Part shown: piece by piece, positions 45,986 to 55,595 of the stretch
How positions within the stretch are numbered: position 1 is the first letter of the stretch
Layout of the letters: each line of letters begins with the position of its first letter
Made by a program: the position numbers and the translations under genes
Notes under the pieces: generated by a model
Seen by the model: only the letters and a program-made list of their open reading frames with translations
Database searches by the model: none
What the model was told of the DNA's origin: nothing
Source: Fluviicoccus sp.
GTDB taxonomy: Bacteria > Pseudomonadota > Gammaproteobacteria > Pseudomonadales > Moraxellaceae
Direction of reading: 5' to 3'
DNA length: 64,000 nucleotides
NCBI RefSeq assembly: GCF_030646115.1
Contig: NZ_JAUSMX010000015.1
Location: forward strand, 248,001-312,000

Positions 45986-46251
45986 AAAGGCCACGACAGT
46001 GACTCCAAACCCCCGGGCCGGCAGGGTTGGATTCGACACACCTTGGAAAGGAAGATGCCGCTTCACGGCCCGGACCGGTTTGAGCGGCTAGCATAGCGGT
46101 GCGGAGCCGTCAGTCGCCATAACCAAACAGGACATGCGGCTTATCCGATTGTGCAGCCAAGCGAAGGCCCGCAAGCACCTCCAACCGCCTCGCCTGGCAT
46201 GCAGACTGTCTGCACAGTCCGACAGGCATCCGGCCACTCACGCGCCACATT

Positions 46252-46785
46252 TCAGCGATTGTCTTGGTGAGGGAAACTGGCCTCACGCGCTTCCTGAATT
46301 TGCTTTTCCAAGTCTTCCTGTTGATGCTGCCCGGGTGCCAAACCCTGCCACCGTGCCATAATGATTTTTTCCTTTTCCTTGTATGCAGACATCGCCGCCT
46401 GTTCAGCCTCCTGCCTTGCGGAGTCAATCACCACCGCGTTTTTGAGTATCTCCTCTTGCCGCGCCATGCTCTCCTTGAGGGCGGCGGGGTCGGTGATACT
46501 GTCACTCAATAAGGCAGCCACCACTTGGGCATTAATGACGCCTTTGTGATATTGAACACGGGTGGTTGCACCTGATTTGTCATAAGGGACTATGATATTG
46601 CCGGTATGAACATCACCCGTGGAATAGGGCATGAAGACCATGTTCCACGCTTGAGTTTTAACACGAGTCCCCATGATGTCAATTCGACTCATCATGGGAG
46701 CCGTTTGCTCAGGAATAGAGAAATTGGTGAGGTAATTTCTGGAAATACCGTTGGGGTTGGTTGCGGCCGGCATCTTATTTCCCAT
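46252..46785 (-). CDS. Hypothetical protein with helical C-terminus
   Basis: This is a 177-aa protein of unknown function. The N-terminal half looks beta-rich (SRIDIMGTRVKTQAWNMVFMPYSTGDVHTGNIIVPYDKSG). The C-terminal half is charged and helical (ESMARQEEILKNAVVIDSARQEAEQAAMSAYKEKEKIIMARWQ). No signal peptide is seen from this start, and the frame upstream is open but Cys-rich with no ATG. A terminator-like hairpin follows at 45941. Confidence 0.55.
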   Translation of the reverse strand: MGNKMPAATNPNGISRNYLTNFSIPEQTAPMMSRIDIMGTRVKTQAWNMVFMPYSTGDVHTGNIIVPYDKSGATTRVQYHKGVINAQVVAALLSDSITDPAALKESMARQEEILKNAVVIDSARQEAEQAAMSAYKEKEKIIMARWQGLAPGQHQQEDLEKQIQEAREASFPHQDNR

Positions 46786-46828
46786 GCAGCCGTCCCGGTC
46801 CCAACAACCCCCGCAGATACCCAGGCAT

Positions 46829-47620
46829 TCAGCCCTGCAGCAAGCGATATCCCCGCCCCATCACCTTAGCCTGCCACAAGCGCGGCAACAGCCGGGTGGC
46901 AACCGCCCCCAGGCGGTTGGCCGCGCCCGGCATGCAGACCGTCCGCCCCGCGAGACAGGCATCCAGCCCCTCGCGGGCCACGTCTTCAGCGGAATGCAGC
47001 AGGAATCCCGGCAGCGCCAGCTTGCCGCCCTGCGCCGGGTTATCCAGCATCGCGGTGCGGGTATAGCCCGGACAGAGCGCGCAGACATGCACACCGCTCC
47101 CTGCCGCCTTCATTTCATCCGCCAGCGCCAGCGAAAAGGCCAGAACATAGGCCTTGCTCGCGGCATAGACATTCTGGTTGGGAATCGGTGTCCAGGCTGC
47201 CAGCGACGCCAGATTGAGGATTTGCCCGCCACCGCGCTCCGCCATGTCGTTGACAAAGAGATGGCACAGGGACGTCAGCGCCACCACGTTGACGGCCAGC
47301 AGGCTTTCCTGTTGCCGCAGCGGCAGTTCGTGGAAGAATCCGTTAAACAGCAGGCCCGCGTTGTTGATGAGCAGATCGACGCTCAGGCCGCGTTGCCTGA
47401 CCTCGCCGAAGACGGTTTCCGCCGCTTGCGGCAGCGACAGGTCGCAGGGGATGACATGGCAGCGGATGGCATGACGGAGTGTCAACTGCGTGGCGATGTC
47501 CTCCAGCAACGACTGGCGGCGGGCCACCAGGATCAGGTCATAGCCGCGCGCCGCCAGCAGGCGGCAAAATTCCAGACCGATGCCATCGGAGGCGCCGGTG
47601 ACCAACGCGAGGGGGTTCAT
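46829..47620 (-). CDS. Short-chain dehydrogenase/reductase
   Basis: This classical SDR has 263 aa: TGASDGIG (about 8-15), NNAG, catalytic Ser in LNLASLAAW and YAASK with the catalytic Tyr/Lys. It is close in type to the SDR at 4490-5275 (both end with a membrane-seeking C-terminal patch and share LCPGYT/F). It is an NAD(P)-dependent oxidoreductase of unknown substrate, possibly acting on lipids. Confidence 0.88.
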   Translation of the reverse strand: MNPLALVTGASDGIGLEFCRLLAARGYDLILVARRQSLLEDIATQLTLRHAIRCHVIPCDLSLPQAAETVFGEVRQRGLSVDLLINNAGLLFNGFFHELPLRQQESLLAVNVVALTSLCHLFVNDMAERGGGQILNLASLAAWTPIPNQNVYAASKAYVLAFSLALADEMKAAGSGVHVCALCPGYTRTAMLDNPAQGGKLALPGFLLHSAEDVAREGLDACLAGRTVCMPGAANRLGAVATRLLPRLWQAKVMGRGYRLLQG

Positions 47621-47707
47621 GGTTTCACTCCATTGCTCTTTAAACTAGCCTATTAACCTGCTGATCCCTGATCTAAACCGCAGGCATTCGCCGAAATGCG
47701 GCATCCT

Positions 47708-49966
47708 TTACTTGACGCCCAGATTCCGCAGATTTGTTTCAAATTGCGCACCCACGGTCGAACCTTGCTTGTAGAACGCCGCCGGGGTGCCGAGGGGGGC
47801 GTACACCCATTGCCAGCTACCTGAGGCGGGGTTGGCAATGCGCAGCCACAGCGGCGCTTCCGGGGCATTGCTGTTCTTGCCATACGTGTATCCGGTAAAG
47901 GCATGCACCCAGGTTGTACCGGCCTTGTTCGGGAAATACACCTTCTTCCAGCCATAGTTGTAGTCATTCTTGTTGACGACCGGAGCCATCAGGATTTCGC
48001 TGCCCAGCAGGAACTCATCCGTCAGGGTCGCCAGTTCCGCCTCATTCGGGTAGTGCAGCACCGGGTGCCGCACCAGCGGCCAGCCCTTGGCGGCCACATC
48101 CGCAAACAACTGGGTCCGGTAAAAGGCCAGCGCCTTGTAGACCTTGGCGAACTTGTCAAAATGGCCATACGTGGTCGCATTGTCGTAGAACTGGGCATTA
48201 TCTTCCGGCTTCAGGCCTTCATGGGTGCGATAGGCGGAGGTGAACGCGGCAAACTCCATCCAGCGCTGCAGCAACTCCTGCTCACGGTTATAGCCAATGC
48301 CGCCCAATGAAGCATTGGTGTAACCGCCAATGTCACTGTGGTTGAGCGCAATGCCCGAGAAACCGCCCGTCATGGTTGCCAGGATCGCCGTCTTGAAACC
48401 GTCATACTGATCCCAGGTAACCATCTGGTCACCTTGCCAAACCAAGGTGGAATAGGCCGGGGTGCGCGCCGCACCGGCGCGGTTGAAGAACACTGCTTCT
48501 TTTCCCAACCCGGCTTCGTTAATGGCCTCCCGGGCAATACGCGCAAAGTCTACCGGGTACTGGTTGTGGTAGCGCCCGGCACTCACGCCAGACCAAAGCG
48601 CGGCATCCAGCGGCAGGGCTTCGGCAAAATCATGCATCCAGCCCCGGCAACGCCCCTCGCCCATTAACTGAGTCTTGATGATGTTTTTAAACCATATCGT
48701 CGCTGATGGGTTGGTTAAATCCACCAATCCGGCATCAAAATCAGTCCCTTTAATCTTGTAGATGCTGCCGTCTGTGTGTTTCACCAGATAACCGCTGGCC
48801 ACCGCCTCCGAATAAAGATTGCGGCGCACATTACCCTTGGCCGAAGCATCCACCAGGAGTGGATTGATATAGCACAGCATGTGGCCGTTATCTGCTTCTA
48901 CCCGGTCTGCCAGGGCATTCCAGTTCGGATACCAGTTATGATCCAGTTCCCAGTTCCACCACAACTGCGAACCGGCAATGGTGGTGCGCTTGCCCACCCA
49001 GTCCTGCAGCCAAACTCCGGCTACCGGTGTTCCCCGGCGTTTCAGTTCGTCCAGCACCGCCGTCACTTTGGCCGTGCCTCCCTGCAACCCGACAATGGCG
49101 CCCTGATTGAACCATTCCGGCAACGCACGCATACGACCGCTGTATTCGGTAAAGCGGGTGATCAGATCCAGCATGGAGTTACCCGCCAGGATGCGGCCGG
49201 TCATGCGTCCGCTGAACAAGCGCACCCGCACTTGGTTGCTATCCGTCAAATCAAAGACTGAATACTCAGTATCTTCCAGGAACAAGGACTTGGCGGTGCT
49301 GGTAATGTATTGTGGTACTGCATAATAGGTTGTCATCGGCCCGCCGGCCGAACCTGGCGAAAGCAGGCTCACCGCAGGACTGATGATCGGATGCCCCCGC
49401 CCTATCCCGCCTTCCTGAGTCAGAACAGGCACGGCATGTCCCTTCAAATTCAGCAGGGAAAACTGCTCACCAAAGCCATGAAAGCGTTCGCCCGCCACCG
49501 AGGCATAAGCAAGCTCACTGTAATTGACAGCGGCATTGTCGAAGCTCAGGGTGAACTGAAGATGCCCGGCCAAGGGTTGGCGAAAGCTAAGGGTATATCC
49601 GGTTGCGCAAAGGGCGCTGCCGGTCAGCCGTCCTTTGACGACCACGTCAGTGGCGCTTTGGGTGAAGGAGGTTATAGTCTGATCGGCGCACTGGCTCCGG
49701 ATATTCTCGGAGACGATGAAAGACCCTCGACCCTCTGGGGCACGCATGGCATGCGTACCAGCCCGAACAAAGCTCTCACCGGCATTGCTTTCCCAGACAA
49801 TGCGCGCCCCGGACTTCACTTGCAGCCTGCTGCCCGTCCAGAACACATTAAACCCGCCCACTGCACCTGTCGTTGCACTCGGCGAACGCAGGATGGTATT
49901 AGCTGCGAGCGCCTCGTGACCACACATAGCCAGTGTGATCACCCAGCCCAGATACTGTGGCTTCAT
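47708..49966 (-). CDS. Exported GH31 glycosidase, YihQ (sulfoquinovosidase)-like
   Basis: The 752-aa protein has a signal peptide (PQYLGWVITLAMCGHEALA) and a family GH31 barrel. It aligns well with E. coli YihQ: nucleophile Asp446 in GWMHDFAEALP (YihQ D405), acid/base Asp513 in WQGDQMVTW (YihQ D472), plus HSDIGGYT and MRTHEG-like RTHEG. The two catalytic Asp are 67 residues apart in both proteins. Of the YihQ sulfonate contacts, Gln288 is kept (Gln321) and Trp304 is kept (Trp337), but Arg301 is replaced by Gln334. It is probably an exported alpha-glycosidase, not necessarily a sulfoquinovosidase. It stands alone in the accessory region. Confidence 0.85.
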   Translation of the reverse strand: MKPQYLGWVITLAMCGHEALAANTILRSPSATTGAVGGFNVFWTGSRLQVKSGARIVWESNAGESFVRAGTHAMRAPEGRGSFIVSENIRSQCADQTITSFTQSATDVVVKGRLTGSALCATGYTLSFRQPLAGHLQFTLSFDNAAVNYSELAYASVAGERFHGFGEQFSLLNLKGHAVPVLTQEGGIGRGHPIISPAVSLLSPGSAGGPMTTYYAVPQYITSTAKSLFLEDTEYSVFDLTDSNQVRVRLFSGRMTGRILAGNSMLDLITRFTEYSGRMRALPEWFNQGAIVGLQGGTAKVTAVLDELKRRGTPVAGVWLQDWVGKRTTIAGSQLWWNWELDHNWYPNWNALADRVEADNGHMLCYINPLLVDASAKGNVRRNLYSEAVASGYLVKHTDGSIYKIKGTDFDAGLVDLTNPSATIWFKNIIKTQLMGEGRCRGWMHDFAEALPLDAALWSGVSAGRYHNQYPVDFARIAREAINEAGLGKEAVFFNRAGAARTPAYSTLVWQGDQMVTWDQYDGFKTAILATMTGGFSGIALNHSDIGGYTNASLGGIGYNREQELLQRWMEFAAFTSAYRTHEGLKPEDNAQFYDNATTYGHFDKFAKVYKALAFYRTQLFADVAAKGWPLVRHPVLHYPNEAELATLTDEFLLGSEILMAPVVNKNDYNYGWKKVYFPNKAGTTWVHAFTGYTYGKNSNAPEAPLWLRIANPASGSWQWVYAPLGTPAAFYKQGSTVGAQFETNLRNLGVK

Positions 49967-50021
49967 GATTATTCCTCAAAGTTGAGTCAACCGGCCAGCC
50001 GGGGAGCTCCCGGCAGGAACA

Positions 50022-51479
50022 TCAAATGAACCGCGAAAACGACTTACTGAATTCAGACGGACGAGGAGGCACCCAGCCGCCAAACTGCCGTTCCAGAGCT
50101 TGCGCGACAGCAATAGTCACCGCATCGTTGCCAGGAATACCAATAATCTGCAAACCAAGTGGCAAGCCCTTGCTATCAAGGCCCATTGGCACCTGTGTCA
50201 CTGGAAATCCAAGCGCATTGAAGGTACAGCAGTAAACTGCGTCAAAAGGTCGCAACAAAGGGAAGTGATGCCGCGGAGCCGTACTCGTGAACGTTGGGAG
50301 TAAAAGAACACCGTTCACGCCTATTTGCGCAATCAGCTTTTCCCGCAATTCTTCTCCCAACTTGACGAAACGCGCATAGGGGATTGGCACGCGTTCAAGG
50401 GCTGCAAGAACCAATGCAGGCAGGGTGTGCGGAGACTGTCCCCCGCACCATTTAATCAACTCTTTGGCAACCGGAATGCGACGGCCCAGGCCGAGTTGCT
50501 CTGCAAAATCTTGCGGCTCTGCCTTTTTCATCATGGCGGACCAGATTTCGAAACCATAGCGCAACTCTGGCAAGTGGGGAGTGCTTAGCCCCTGGCTTTG
50601 TGAGCCCAGCCAGGTTGCCGCTGCCAACTGCGCAGCTTGCAGTTCAGCCGAGACGCGCTTACGCCCTATTTGGGTAATCGACAGGATGCGGAGATCAGCA
50701 AGGCGGACGGCGCTCGGGTCGCCGCGCAATTCGTGAGCCTCATAACCGGCATCCGTGCCATCCGAGCCAGCCAGGATTTTCAGCAGCGGCCAAAGATCTT
50801 CGGCTCGGCGTGCAATGGGTCCGGTCGTACAATGCTGATTCATGGCGCCGACCGGCATCGGGATCTGCCCGGTATTGGGTACAATTCCTGGCGACGGCTT
50901 GTGGCCGAACACGCCATTGAAAAATGCCGGGAAACGAATAGACCCGGCCACATCAGCCCCCAGGCCGAATGGTGAACCTCCGGCGCCAATAATGGCACCC
51001 TCGCCTCCGCTGGAACCACCAGCAATATGACGGTGATTGTAGGGATTGGAAGTGCGGCCATAGACTTGGTTGTATGTTTCTATCCACATGCACATTTCGG
51101 GCGTATTGCTAAAGCCGAGTACAATCGCACCCGCATCCCGCAGCCGCTTTACAGTCGGCGCAAAGCTGTCTGCAATCGCGTGGCGCCGCGCCACAACCCC
51201 GGAAACCTGGGGGAATCCCTCGAAGGCAAAATTTTCTTTAATCGTACATGGAACGCCATGCAATGGCGGAAGCCCTTCGGGATTCTGCAGTACGCGCGCA
51301 TCCGCCTCCCGGGCCTCGTAAAGCGCCGCCTCAAAGCGCTGCTGCACCACCGCGTTGATAATGGGATTTACCTGCCGGATACGCTCGATGTGGGCAGTCA
51401 CCACTTGTTCAGAGGTGCATTCGCGATTGCGGATTCTGGCCGCCAGTGTCGTGGCCGAAGCCGTCAGAAAGTCATTCAT
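50022..51479 (-). CDS. Amidase-signature hydrolase, FAAH-like
   Basis: The 485-aa amidase carries the Ser-Ser-Lys triad: Lys in CTIKENF, Ser in GGSSGGEGAIIGAGGSPFGLGADVAGSIRFP (first in GGSSGG, second in GSIRFP). This long form of the signature resembles fatty-acid amide hydrolases rather than GatA. It overlaps the amine oxidase gene by 4 bp and follows it in an operon. A joint role in using an N-acyl amine or polyamine is plausible. Confidence 0.92.
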   Translation of the reverse strand: MNDFLTASATTLAARIRNRECTSEQVVTAHIERIRQVNPIINAVVQQRFEAALYEAREADARVLQNPEGLPPLHGVPCTIKENFAFEGFPQVSGVVARRHAIADSFAPTVKRLRDAGAIVLGFSNTPEMCMWIETYNQVYGRTSNPYNHRHIAGGSSGGEGAIIGAGGSPFGLGADVAGSIRFPAFFNGVFGHKPSPGIVPNTGQIPMPVGAMNQHCTTGPIARRAEDLWPLLKILAGSDGTDAGYEAHELRGDPSAVRLADLRILSITQIGRKRVSAELQAAQLAAATWLGSQSQGLSTPHLPELRYGFEIWSAMMKKAEPQDFAEQLGLGRRIPVAKELIKWCGGQSPHTLPALVLAALERVPIPYARFVKLGEELREKLIAQIGVNGVLLLPTFTSTAPRHHFPLLRPFDAVYCCTFNALGFPVTQVPMGLDSKGLPLGLQIIGIPGNDAVTIAVAQALERQFGGWVPPRPSEFSKSFSRFI

Positions 51480-52927
51480 TTTTGCGAAGACCTCTTGAGT
51501 TGCGCACGGATGTCGATGGCAACGCGCTCACCCGCACGTACAGCGCCATCCATGAATCCATGCCAGAAGTCTGCGGTTTCCGTGCCGCTCCAATGAATGC
51601 GGCCCACGGAATCACGCAGCGCCGGACCATAACCGGTCAACGTTCCCGGGCCGCCGAAAGCAATAGGCCCGCCCCGGTTCCAAACCTCACTCGCCCAGTC
51701 GTGGATGTAGAAATCCCGCACTTCACGCGCCTTAGGCCCAAAGAAGCTTACAAAGTTTTCAATCACGGCAACTCGCAAATCCTCATGAGACCGGGATCCC
51801 CACCGCCGTGCCTCATCACCGCCGACAAAGCCAAGCAGCACGCCGGGACTGCCGTCGGGCGGCGAAACGTCATAGGCGAGCTTCGCCGGACCGACATCAC
51901 TCAACGCTCCGCCGCTCAAGCCCTGTTCACGCCAGAATGGTTTGTCATAGACCGCTTCGCACTTAATGAGCCACCCAAGCGCATAGCGCTGCATCAGTTG
52001 ATCCCGTGCGGCCGGCAACCCGGGTTCATAGGTGATACGCGCCGCCATCGACGGCGGCAGGGCGACAACCACATGCAGCGCCTCAACATCCACCCGATCC
52101 GACTCAATATGCACGCCGTCTTCGGACTGCCGGATAAGCCGTACCGGGCTGGAGGTGACCACAGATTCGCCCAGCGCTGCCGCCATGCGTATCGAGAACT
52201 GTTGCGCCCCCTCGACAATACGGAACTCCTGTGCGCCGCCACGAGTTTCAATAACACGATCGAAGGTGCCCGGATTCTGTGCGTTACCGGCGCCATTGAT
52301 GTGGTGCAAGGCGGAGAGCAGCGAGATATCCCGCCCTTCTGTACCCAGGATGGTCTCGAAAGCCGCCGATGCAAATTTGAGGGCGCGCGTGCTCAGCGTA
52401 TGGCGGCGCAGCCAGGTCTCCAGCGTTTGACGATCCCATTCCTCCGCCTCGGGCGCATTCCATGGCTCACCCGGCGGGAGCCTGGAGGCCATTTGATTGA
52501 TCAGCGTGGTGACAATGGCAAGATCCGGCAGCAGCAGCAGATCCGGCGGCGCAGCGCCAGTCCAGCCCGTGTCACTGTAGGTGGATCGCTTTCCCTTATA
52601 GCAATATACCGTCTTGCCTTCGTTGAACTGGGGAAACAGGTTGATCCCCAGCTCCTTGGCCAGCGCCAGAATGCGATCTTGCGTTGAACCGACCCATGTT
52701 CCCCCGAGCTCAGCAATTTTACCCGGCGCATATTCGTAGCTAAGGGTGCGGCCGCCAACACGGTCATCGGCCTCAAGCACGGCGACAGAGATGCCCGCCT
52801 GCGACAGTCTGCGAGCGGTCGTCAGGCCGGAGATTCCACCACCCACAATCACAACATCAACCTTACGCGGCGCAAGGCGAGCGGATTTTTGGCCGTCCTT
52901 CGCTGCGGTGTCATTACTCATGCTCAT
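51476..52927 (-). CDS. Flavin-containing amine oxidase
   Basis: This FAD-dependent monoamine/polyamine oxidase-like enzyme has about 483 aa. The Rossmann motif VVIVGGGISGLTTARRLSQAG is followed by VLEADDRVGGRTLSYE and the substrate-domain end WSGTETADFWHGFMDGAVRAGERVA. I start at MSMSNDTAAKDG (52927), with GGAG upstream; the longer frame to 52996 has no supporting signal. The gene overlaps the downstream amidase by 4 bp, and an AraC regulator is divergent at 53077. Confidence 0.9.
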   Translation of the reverse strand: MSMSNDTAAKDGQKSARLAPRKVDVVIVGGGISGLTTARRLSQAGISVAVLEADDRVGGRTLSYEYAPGKIAELGGTWVGSTQDRILALAKELGINLFPQFNEGKTVYCYKGKRSTYSDTGWTGAAPPDLLLLPDLAIVTTLINQMASRLPPGEPWNAPEAEEWDRQTLETWLRRHTLSTRALKFASAAFETILGTEGRDISLLSALHHINGAGNAQNPGTFDRVIETRGGAQEFRIVEGAQQFSIRMAAALGESVVTSSPVRLIRQSEDGVHIESDRVDVEALHVVVALPPSMAARITYEPGLPAARDQLMQRYALGWLIKCEAVYDKPFWREQGLSGGALSDVGPAKLAYDVSPPDGSPGVLLGFVGGDEARRWGSRSHEDLRVAVIENFVSFFGPKAREVRDFYIHDWASEVWNRGGPIAFGGPGTLTGYGPALRDSVGRIHWSGTETADFWHGFMDGAVRAGERVAIDIRAQLKRSSQK

Positions 52928-53076
52928 GCCTGTCACTCCGGTTACACTCGTGCCCGCCTGCTGGTGTGCTTTGCGGGAAATACCCATTACATCCATTGGA
53001 TGTTTTCAGGGTTTCTTGTTGGCCGCATTTTCGGCAAACTCCGAGGCTCAAAGATTGACAACGCAAGCCTTTTCCT

Positions 53077-54108
53077 ATGACTGAACGCGCCATGCCCAAT
53101 ACCGTCTCGATGGCCTATCTGCAGGCGCTTTTCGACTACACGCGCAGCCGTGGGTTGGCCGATGATTTGCTGCTGAGCGGTGCACCGCTGAATCTGGAGG
53201 ATGGCGAGGCCCGTTGTTCTGAAGCTTTTGCCGCGCAATTGTTCGAGCGGGCGGCAATACTGATGGGCGATGAGACGCTGGGACTGCATGCCGGCGAGAG
53301 CATTCGCCCCGGTCACTACGGGGTGCTTGGTTATGTCCTGATGAATTGTGCAACGCTTGGAGAAACACTTGATTATCTGCTGCGCTATCAAGCCCTGGTC
53401 ATCGAGCTGAAGGGCGGCTTCAGCATCCTGGCAGAAGGAGACAGTATCGTTTTGTCCTGCCCCCCGGACGAGGACTGGCCCATGCGCCAGCTTGCCGAGT
53501 TCAACCTGGCGGCCTGCATCAGCTTCATGCGCTGGGTCACCGGATATGAGGGTTCGCCGACGCGAATCGACTTTAACTACCCTGCACCCTCGACGCTGGA
53601 GGGATATGGCCGCATGTTCAGCTGTGAGCTTCGCTTCGACCAACCCTGCTACCAATTGGCGATCCCTCTGGCATGGCTGCGTATGCCGTTGATCCGGCCC
53701 GACATGACCATGCGCTCTGCGATGCTTCGACTGGCTGAAAAGCAACTTTTAGCGCTACCGCGCGGCGATGACGTGCTTTCCTGTGCGCGCAGCGTGATTG
53801 CCAGCAGCCTCAGCGAAGGGCCTGTGGATCTGGCCGGAGTGGCGAGCCGGCTGGCCATTGGCACAAGAACATTGCAGAGGGAATTGCAGGCCAATGGCAG
53901 CAGTTTTAGCGGTCTGATTGACGAGGTTCGTCAGGAGCTCGCCAAGCGGTATCTCTCCGATTCAACGCTGACCGTTGTTGACGCAGCTTTCCTGCTGGGC
54001 TTTTCCGAGCAGAGCGCTTTTCAGCGCGCCTTCAAGCGGTGGACCGGTCTGACACCGGGAGACTTCCGCCGCAAGCTCCAGCAGCCCAAGACCCAGCAAG
54101 GCGGGTGA
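53077..54108 (+). CDS. AraC-family regulator
   Basis: This 343-aa regulator has a PF12625-type N-terminal domain (FAAQLFERAAILMGDETLGLHAGESIRPGHYGVLGYVLMNCATLGE) and a C-terminal AraC DNA-binding domain (VASRLAIGTRTLQRELQANGSSFSGLIDEVRQELAKRYL, VDAAFLLGFSEQSAFQRAFKRWTGLTPGDFRRKL). It is divergent from the amine oxidase/amidase operon, which it likely controls. No direct repeats like those at 30454, 34236 and 56833 are present in the shared upstream region. Confidence 0.92.
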   Translation: MTERAMPNTVSMAYLQALFDYTRSRGLADDLLLSGAPLNLEDGEARCSEAFAAQLFERAAILMGDETLGLHAGESIRPGHYGVLGYVLMNCATLGETLDYLLRYQALVIELKGGFSILAEGDSIVLSCPPDEDWPMRQLAEFNLAACISFMRWVTGYEGSPTRIDFNYPAPSTLEGYGRMFSCELRFDQPCYQLAIPLAWLRMPLIRPDMTMRSAMLRLAEKQLLALPRGDDVLSCARSVIASSLSEGPVDLAGVASRLAIGTRTLQRELQANGSSFSGLIDEVRQELAKRYLSDSTLTVVDAAFLLGFSEQSAFQRAFKRWTGLTPGDFRRKLQQPKTQQGG

Positions 54109-54186
54109 TCCCACCATCTTTCTGGAGTAAACGGACTGCCCCGCCTCGACTCCACTCCGGAATGCATTTGATCTGGCAAATGCAGC

Positions 54187-54447
54187 TTATCCCTGACCCT
54201 TTGTCCTTTTACTCAGCCACCGCCAAAGCAGAGTGGTTACGGAAACCAGGCAACCGGAGAGTCCGTAGAGGATGAGGAGCACAGATATTTTTTCGTGAAC
54301 CCGGATGAGCTGAAACTCTTCGGCGCTGGCGTCGGGGTAAGGGAATGCGAACACTGTGCCCCAAACGAGCCCTGCAACGAATGCGAATACGCTGCCAAGC
54401 ATCAGTTGCAGCAAGCTTCGTGTCTTGATCGTCATTTTGCGGGGCAT
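54187..54447 (-). CDS. Small two-helix membrane protein
   Basis: This 86-aa protein has hydrophobic segments at about 13-35 and 53-74, and basic ends (MPRKMTIKTR..., ...LSKRTKGQG). Function unknown. It lies 42 bp downstream of the START-like gene on the same strand and may be co-transcribed with it, as the DUF4345-like gene is with the other START paralogue. Confidence 0.6.
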   Translation of the reverse strand: MPRKMTIKTRSLLQLMLGSVFAFVAGLVWGTVFAFPYPDASAEEFQLIRVHEKISVLLILYGLSGCLVSVTTLLWRWLSKRTKGQG

Positions 54448-54488
54448 GGCGCTTTGTCTTGTTACTCCATCAGGATTTCACGTCCACA

Positions 54489-55217
54489 TCAGCTGTCTTT
54501 GGCATAATCGCTGTAACGAAAGATGGGAAACGGCAAAGGGGTCTGTGCCTTGGTGTATTTATCCTGCGAAATCATTCTTTGAAGCCCCAGCACAATACTG
54601 TATGGAATACTCCGCTGAAGGACATTTGCCGACCAGGCAGGAACGCCCCCACCCGGATTGAAATAACCTTCCGCAACCATACCAACCCTGTCACCCGGCA
54701 AGGGATGAAAACGGATATTGATCTCCTCGCCCGGCATCCGCACCATAGGCGGGTATAAGGGGAGAAAATCCGGATCTGACGTGGCTCTCAAAATCGCATA
54801 CTCTTTGGACTTGGTCTGGGGCTCATAAACAGCGCGCAGCACCGTATCACGATCCGGAAGCCCGAAAGGCGCACGATGGATCATGTAAACAATGTATTCC
54901 GTGGCAGACACCTGCTTAACCAGTTTTGACTCACGCGTCTGCCAGAACCATTTCGTGTAGTTATCGAAATCAAGGAAAACTCGGGCCAGCGCTTCAGGCT
55001 GACCATCCAACTCCGCCTCTACCTTGAAGGAGCGATAGGGCCGACCAGCTTCGAGCCGGTAATACGTCTTGATTTTATGAATTTTATCGTTTTTGGTCAG
55101 CCGCCACTCATTCAACTTCGGTGCCTGAAGCTCGTCCATTTCATCAGAATCCAGCGCCATGACGCCTGTAGAAGCCATGAACAACAGTACAAGAACCGGC
55201 AGCTTCAGAATACGCAT
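54489..55217 (-). CDS. Exported START-domain-like protein (paralogue)
   Basis: Started at the ATG at 55217 (MRILKLPVLVLLFMASTGVMA, GAGG upstream), the product is 242 aa with a signal peptide. The START/SRPBCC-type domain contains WRLTKNDKIHKIKTYYRLEAGRPYRSFKVEAELDGQPEALARVFLDFDNYTKWFWQTRESKLVKQVSATEYIVY and GLPDRDTVLRA. It shares domain layout and the C-terminal block with the 29532 product, so the two are paralogues. It is presumably a periplasmic lipid- or sterol-binding protein. Confidence 0.85.
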   Translation of the reverse strand: MRILKLPVLVLLFMASTGVMALDSDEMDELQAPKLNEWRLTKNDKIHKIKTYYRLEAGRPYRSFKVEAELDGQPEALARVFLDFDNYTKWFWQTRESKLVKQVSATEYIVYMIHRAPFGLPDRDTVLRAVYEPQTKSKEYAILRATSDPDFLPLYPPMVRMPGEEINIRFHPLPGDRVGMVAEGYFNPGGGVPAWSANVLQRSIPYSIVLGLQRMISQDKYTKAQTPLPFPIFRYSDYAKDS

Positions 55218-55595
55218 AACAAACCTCAAGGCTAATAATATTGTTTTAAGTCCGTGCCCATTGCAGCCATTCAAATTATTACACTGATGAAAACCAGCAA
55301 ATCATGAAATCAGGCCAATCATTTATTTCATTTAGGCCACTCAGACTGGCGGTATAAAACCGGAGACGGACAGGATGGATGCTGTTTATACGAAAGTTAC
55401 AAACCTCCCGGGGTCGGCTCCTACCCCGAGACGCACAACCGCTGCCCGTACATTTTGCCCCGGGGCAACCTGGCCAACAGACAGCACAGGAAATGAGGGT
55501 GAGCGCCTGCTCTCCTCTCAGAGCGGGCAACAGAATCAAAGGCGGATTCTGGTGGAACAGGTTTCGACGAGTCCATGGAGATTCCGGAAACGGAC
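55218..55595. other. Gene-free 378-bp interval
   Basis: Short track ORFs here (for example 55375-55635) lack ribosome binding sites and domain content. There is a 6-bp CGGGGT/ACCCCG hairpin at 55409-55428, which could be a terminator for the AraC gene, but without a T-run. Nothing else is supported. Confidence 0.5.

Noticed and set aside
47708-49966. A sulfoquinovose catabolic locus
   Set aside because: Only the GH31 enzyme is present, without its sulfonate-binding Arg. No isomerase, kinase, aldolase, dehydrogenase or transporter of a sulfoglycolytic pathway is nearby.
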